Below, piece after piece: positions 41,605-41,979 of a stretch of DNA of 41,979 nt. The position numbers were made by a program, and so were the translations under genes. The first letter of the stretch is position 1. Every line of letters starts with the position of its first letter. The notes below the pieces were generated by a model. It ran no database searches. It worked only from the letters and a program-made list of their open reading frames with translations, and was not told the DNA's origin. Source of the DNA: Hyphomicrobiales bacterium (GTDB lineage: Bacteria; Pseudomonadota; Alphaproteobacteria; Rhizobiales; Rhizobiaceae); contig JAFKJY010000081.1 in NCBI GenBank assembly GCA_017305835.1, positions 1-41,979 on the forward strand, written 5' to 3'.

Positions 41605-41979
41605 TGGCCTTCAGCTTCGTGAAAAAGATCTTCTCCTTCGGCCGCAAGCAGGTCGAGGAGACCCCGGCCCCCGACGACGCCCGCGCGCTGCCGGCGCCCG
41701 AGGTGGAGACCAGGGCGCCCGAGGCGGCCCCCGCGACGCCGCCCTCCCCCGAAATCCTGCCGCAGACGCCGAAGCCCGAGCGCGAGCCCGCCATACCCGA
41801 GCCGGCGCCCACCCCCGAACCCGTCCCGGTCCCCGAGCCGGAGCCCGAACCCGCGCGTCCCCCGCAGCCGGCCCCCGAGCCGACGCCGCCGCCGGTGGAG
41901 GTCCCCCCCGCGCCCGTGCCGCAGCGCGCGGAACCCGCGCGGCCGGCTACCCCGCCGCGCGAGGTGCCGCCCCCGGCCG
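41604..41979 (+). CDS. ftsY: Signal recognition particle receptor FtsY, N-terminal part
   Basis: Truncated by the window edge after 125 codons. It begins MAFSFVKKIFSFGRKQVEET, then a Pro/Glu/Ala-rich acidic domain (PEPVPVPEPEPEP, PPVEVPPAPVPQR), the membrane-binding A domain usual in rhizobial FtsY. The NG GTPase domain lies outside, so identity rests on the N-terminal KIFSFG and the canonical dapF-mtaB-ftsY order. The ATG at 41604 overlaps the mtaB stop (TGATG). FtsY targets the ribosome-SRP complex to the inner membrane. Confidence 0.85.
   Translation, partial: MAFSFVKKIFSFGRKQVEETPAPDDARALPAPEVETRAPEAAPATPPSPEILPQTPKPEREPAIPEPAPTPEPVPVPEPEPEPARPPQPAPEPTPPPVEVPPAPVPQRAEPARPATPPREVPPPA

Overview
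The window is chromosomal DNA of very high G+C content from an alphaproteobacterium of the order Rhizobiales (Hyphomicrobiales), most likely a Mesorhizobium/Aminobacter/Phyllobacteriaceae relative. The evidence is the dapF-mtaB-ftsY order, the tkt/gap/pgk/class I aldolase neighbourhood, a second-type rpoH sigma factor, DUF1013, DUF1192, DUF4164 and ZapA proteins, two promoter sequences of the EcfG (RpoE2) general-stress type, and several palindromic intergenic repeats typical of rhizobia. The species is inferred from gene content, not proven.

Layout. 1-2027 (minus strand): the 5' end of etfB, a rhomboid protease, a PduO-type cobalamin adenosyltransferase and a HIG1-type small membrane protein, with a degenerate rhizobial repeat inside the last pair. 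2028-6648: YihY/BrkB membrane protein, EamA exporter, small membrane protein, glutamyl-Q tRNA(Asp) synthetase, AlkA-like DNA glycosylase and an HNH endonuclease. 6670-8460: a lower-G+C patch holding a Tat/lipoprotein amidohydrolase, probably acquired. 8462-12330: ArsR regulator, MFS transporter, DUF1192 protein, quinone oxidoreductase and the DUF1013 regulator. 12433-17110: class I aldolase, SGNH esterase, an unusually overlapped 52-residue membrane protein, propionyl-CoA synthetase and an SDR. 17133-18619: a small unit of a DUF1127 protein, a VOC protein and a WYL regulator carrying two look-alike operator sites. 18630-25290 (minus): pgk, a CPA1 antiporter, gap and tkt. 25611-28179: DUF4164, ZapA, a secreted caspase-fold protein and a secreted partner. 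28186-31226 (minus): CcdAB toxin-antitoxin, Uup-type ABC-F ATPase and thiamine pyrophosphokinase. 31276-35067: TPP riboswitch and the thiBPQ thiamine importer. 35192-39350: M48 lipoprotein, RpoH2, a NAPE-PLD-like metallohydrolase and a DUF1328 protein. 39416-41979: dapF, mtaB and the 5' end of ftsY.

How the genes work together. Central carbon metabolism (tkt, gap, pgk, aldolase) is clustered but interrupted by an antiporter gene. Thiamine uptake (thiBPQ, under a TPP riboswitch) is divergent from the kinase that makes TPP. The envelope/general-stress block (RpoH2, DUF1328 and perhaps the M48 protease and metallohydrolase) has two good EcfG-type promoters. No tRNA, rRNA, insertion sequence, phage gene or CRISPR array was recognised. 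The most distinctive signals are regulatory: the paired WYL-type operators, the ccdAB operator lying on its own promoter, the EcfG promoters, a likely translational TPP switch and near-perfect inverted-repeat elements of up to 46-bp arms placed inside operons. No clearly new defence or biosynthetic system was found. The least characterised gene pair is the caspase-fold protein and its translationally coupled secreted partner.
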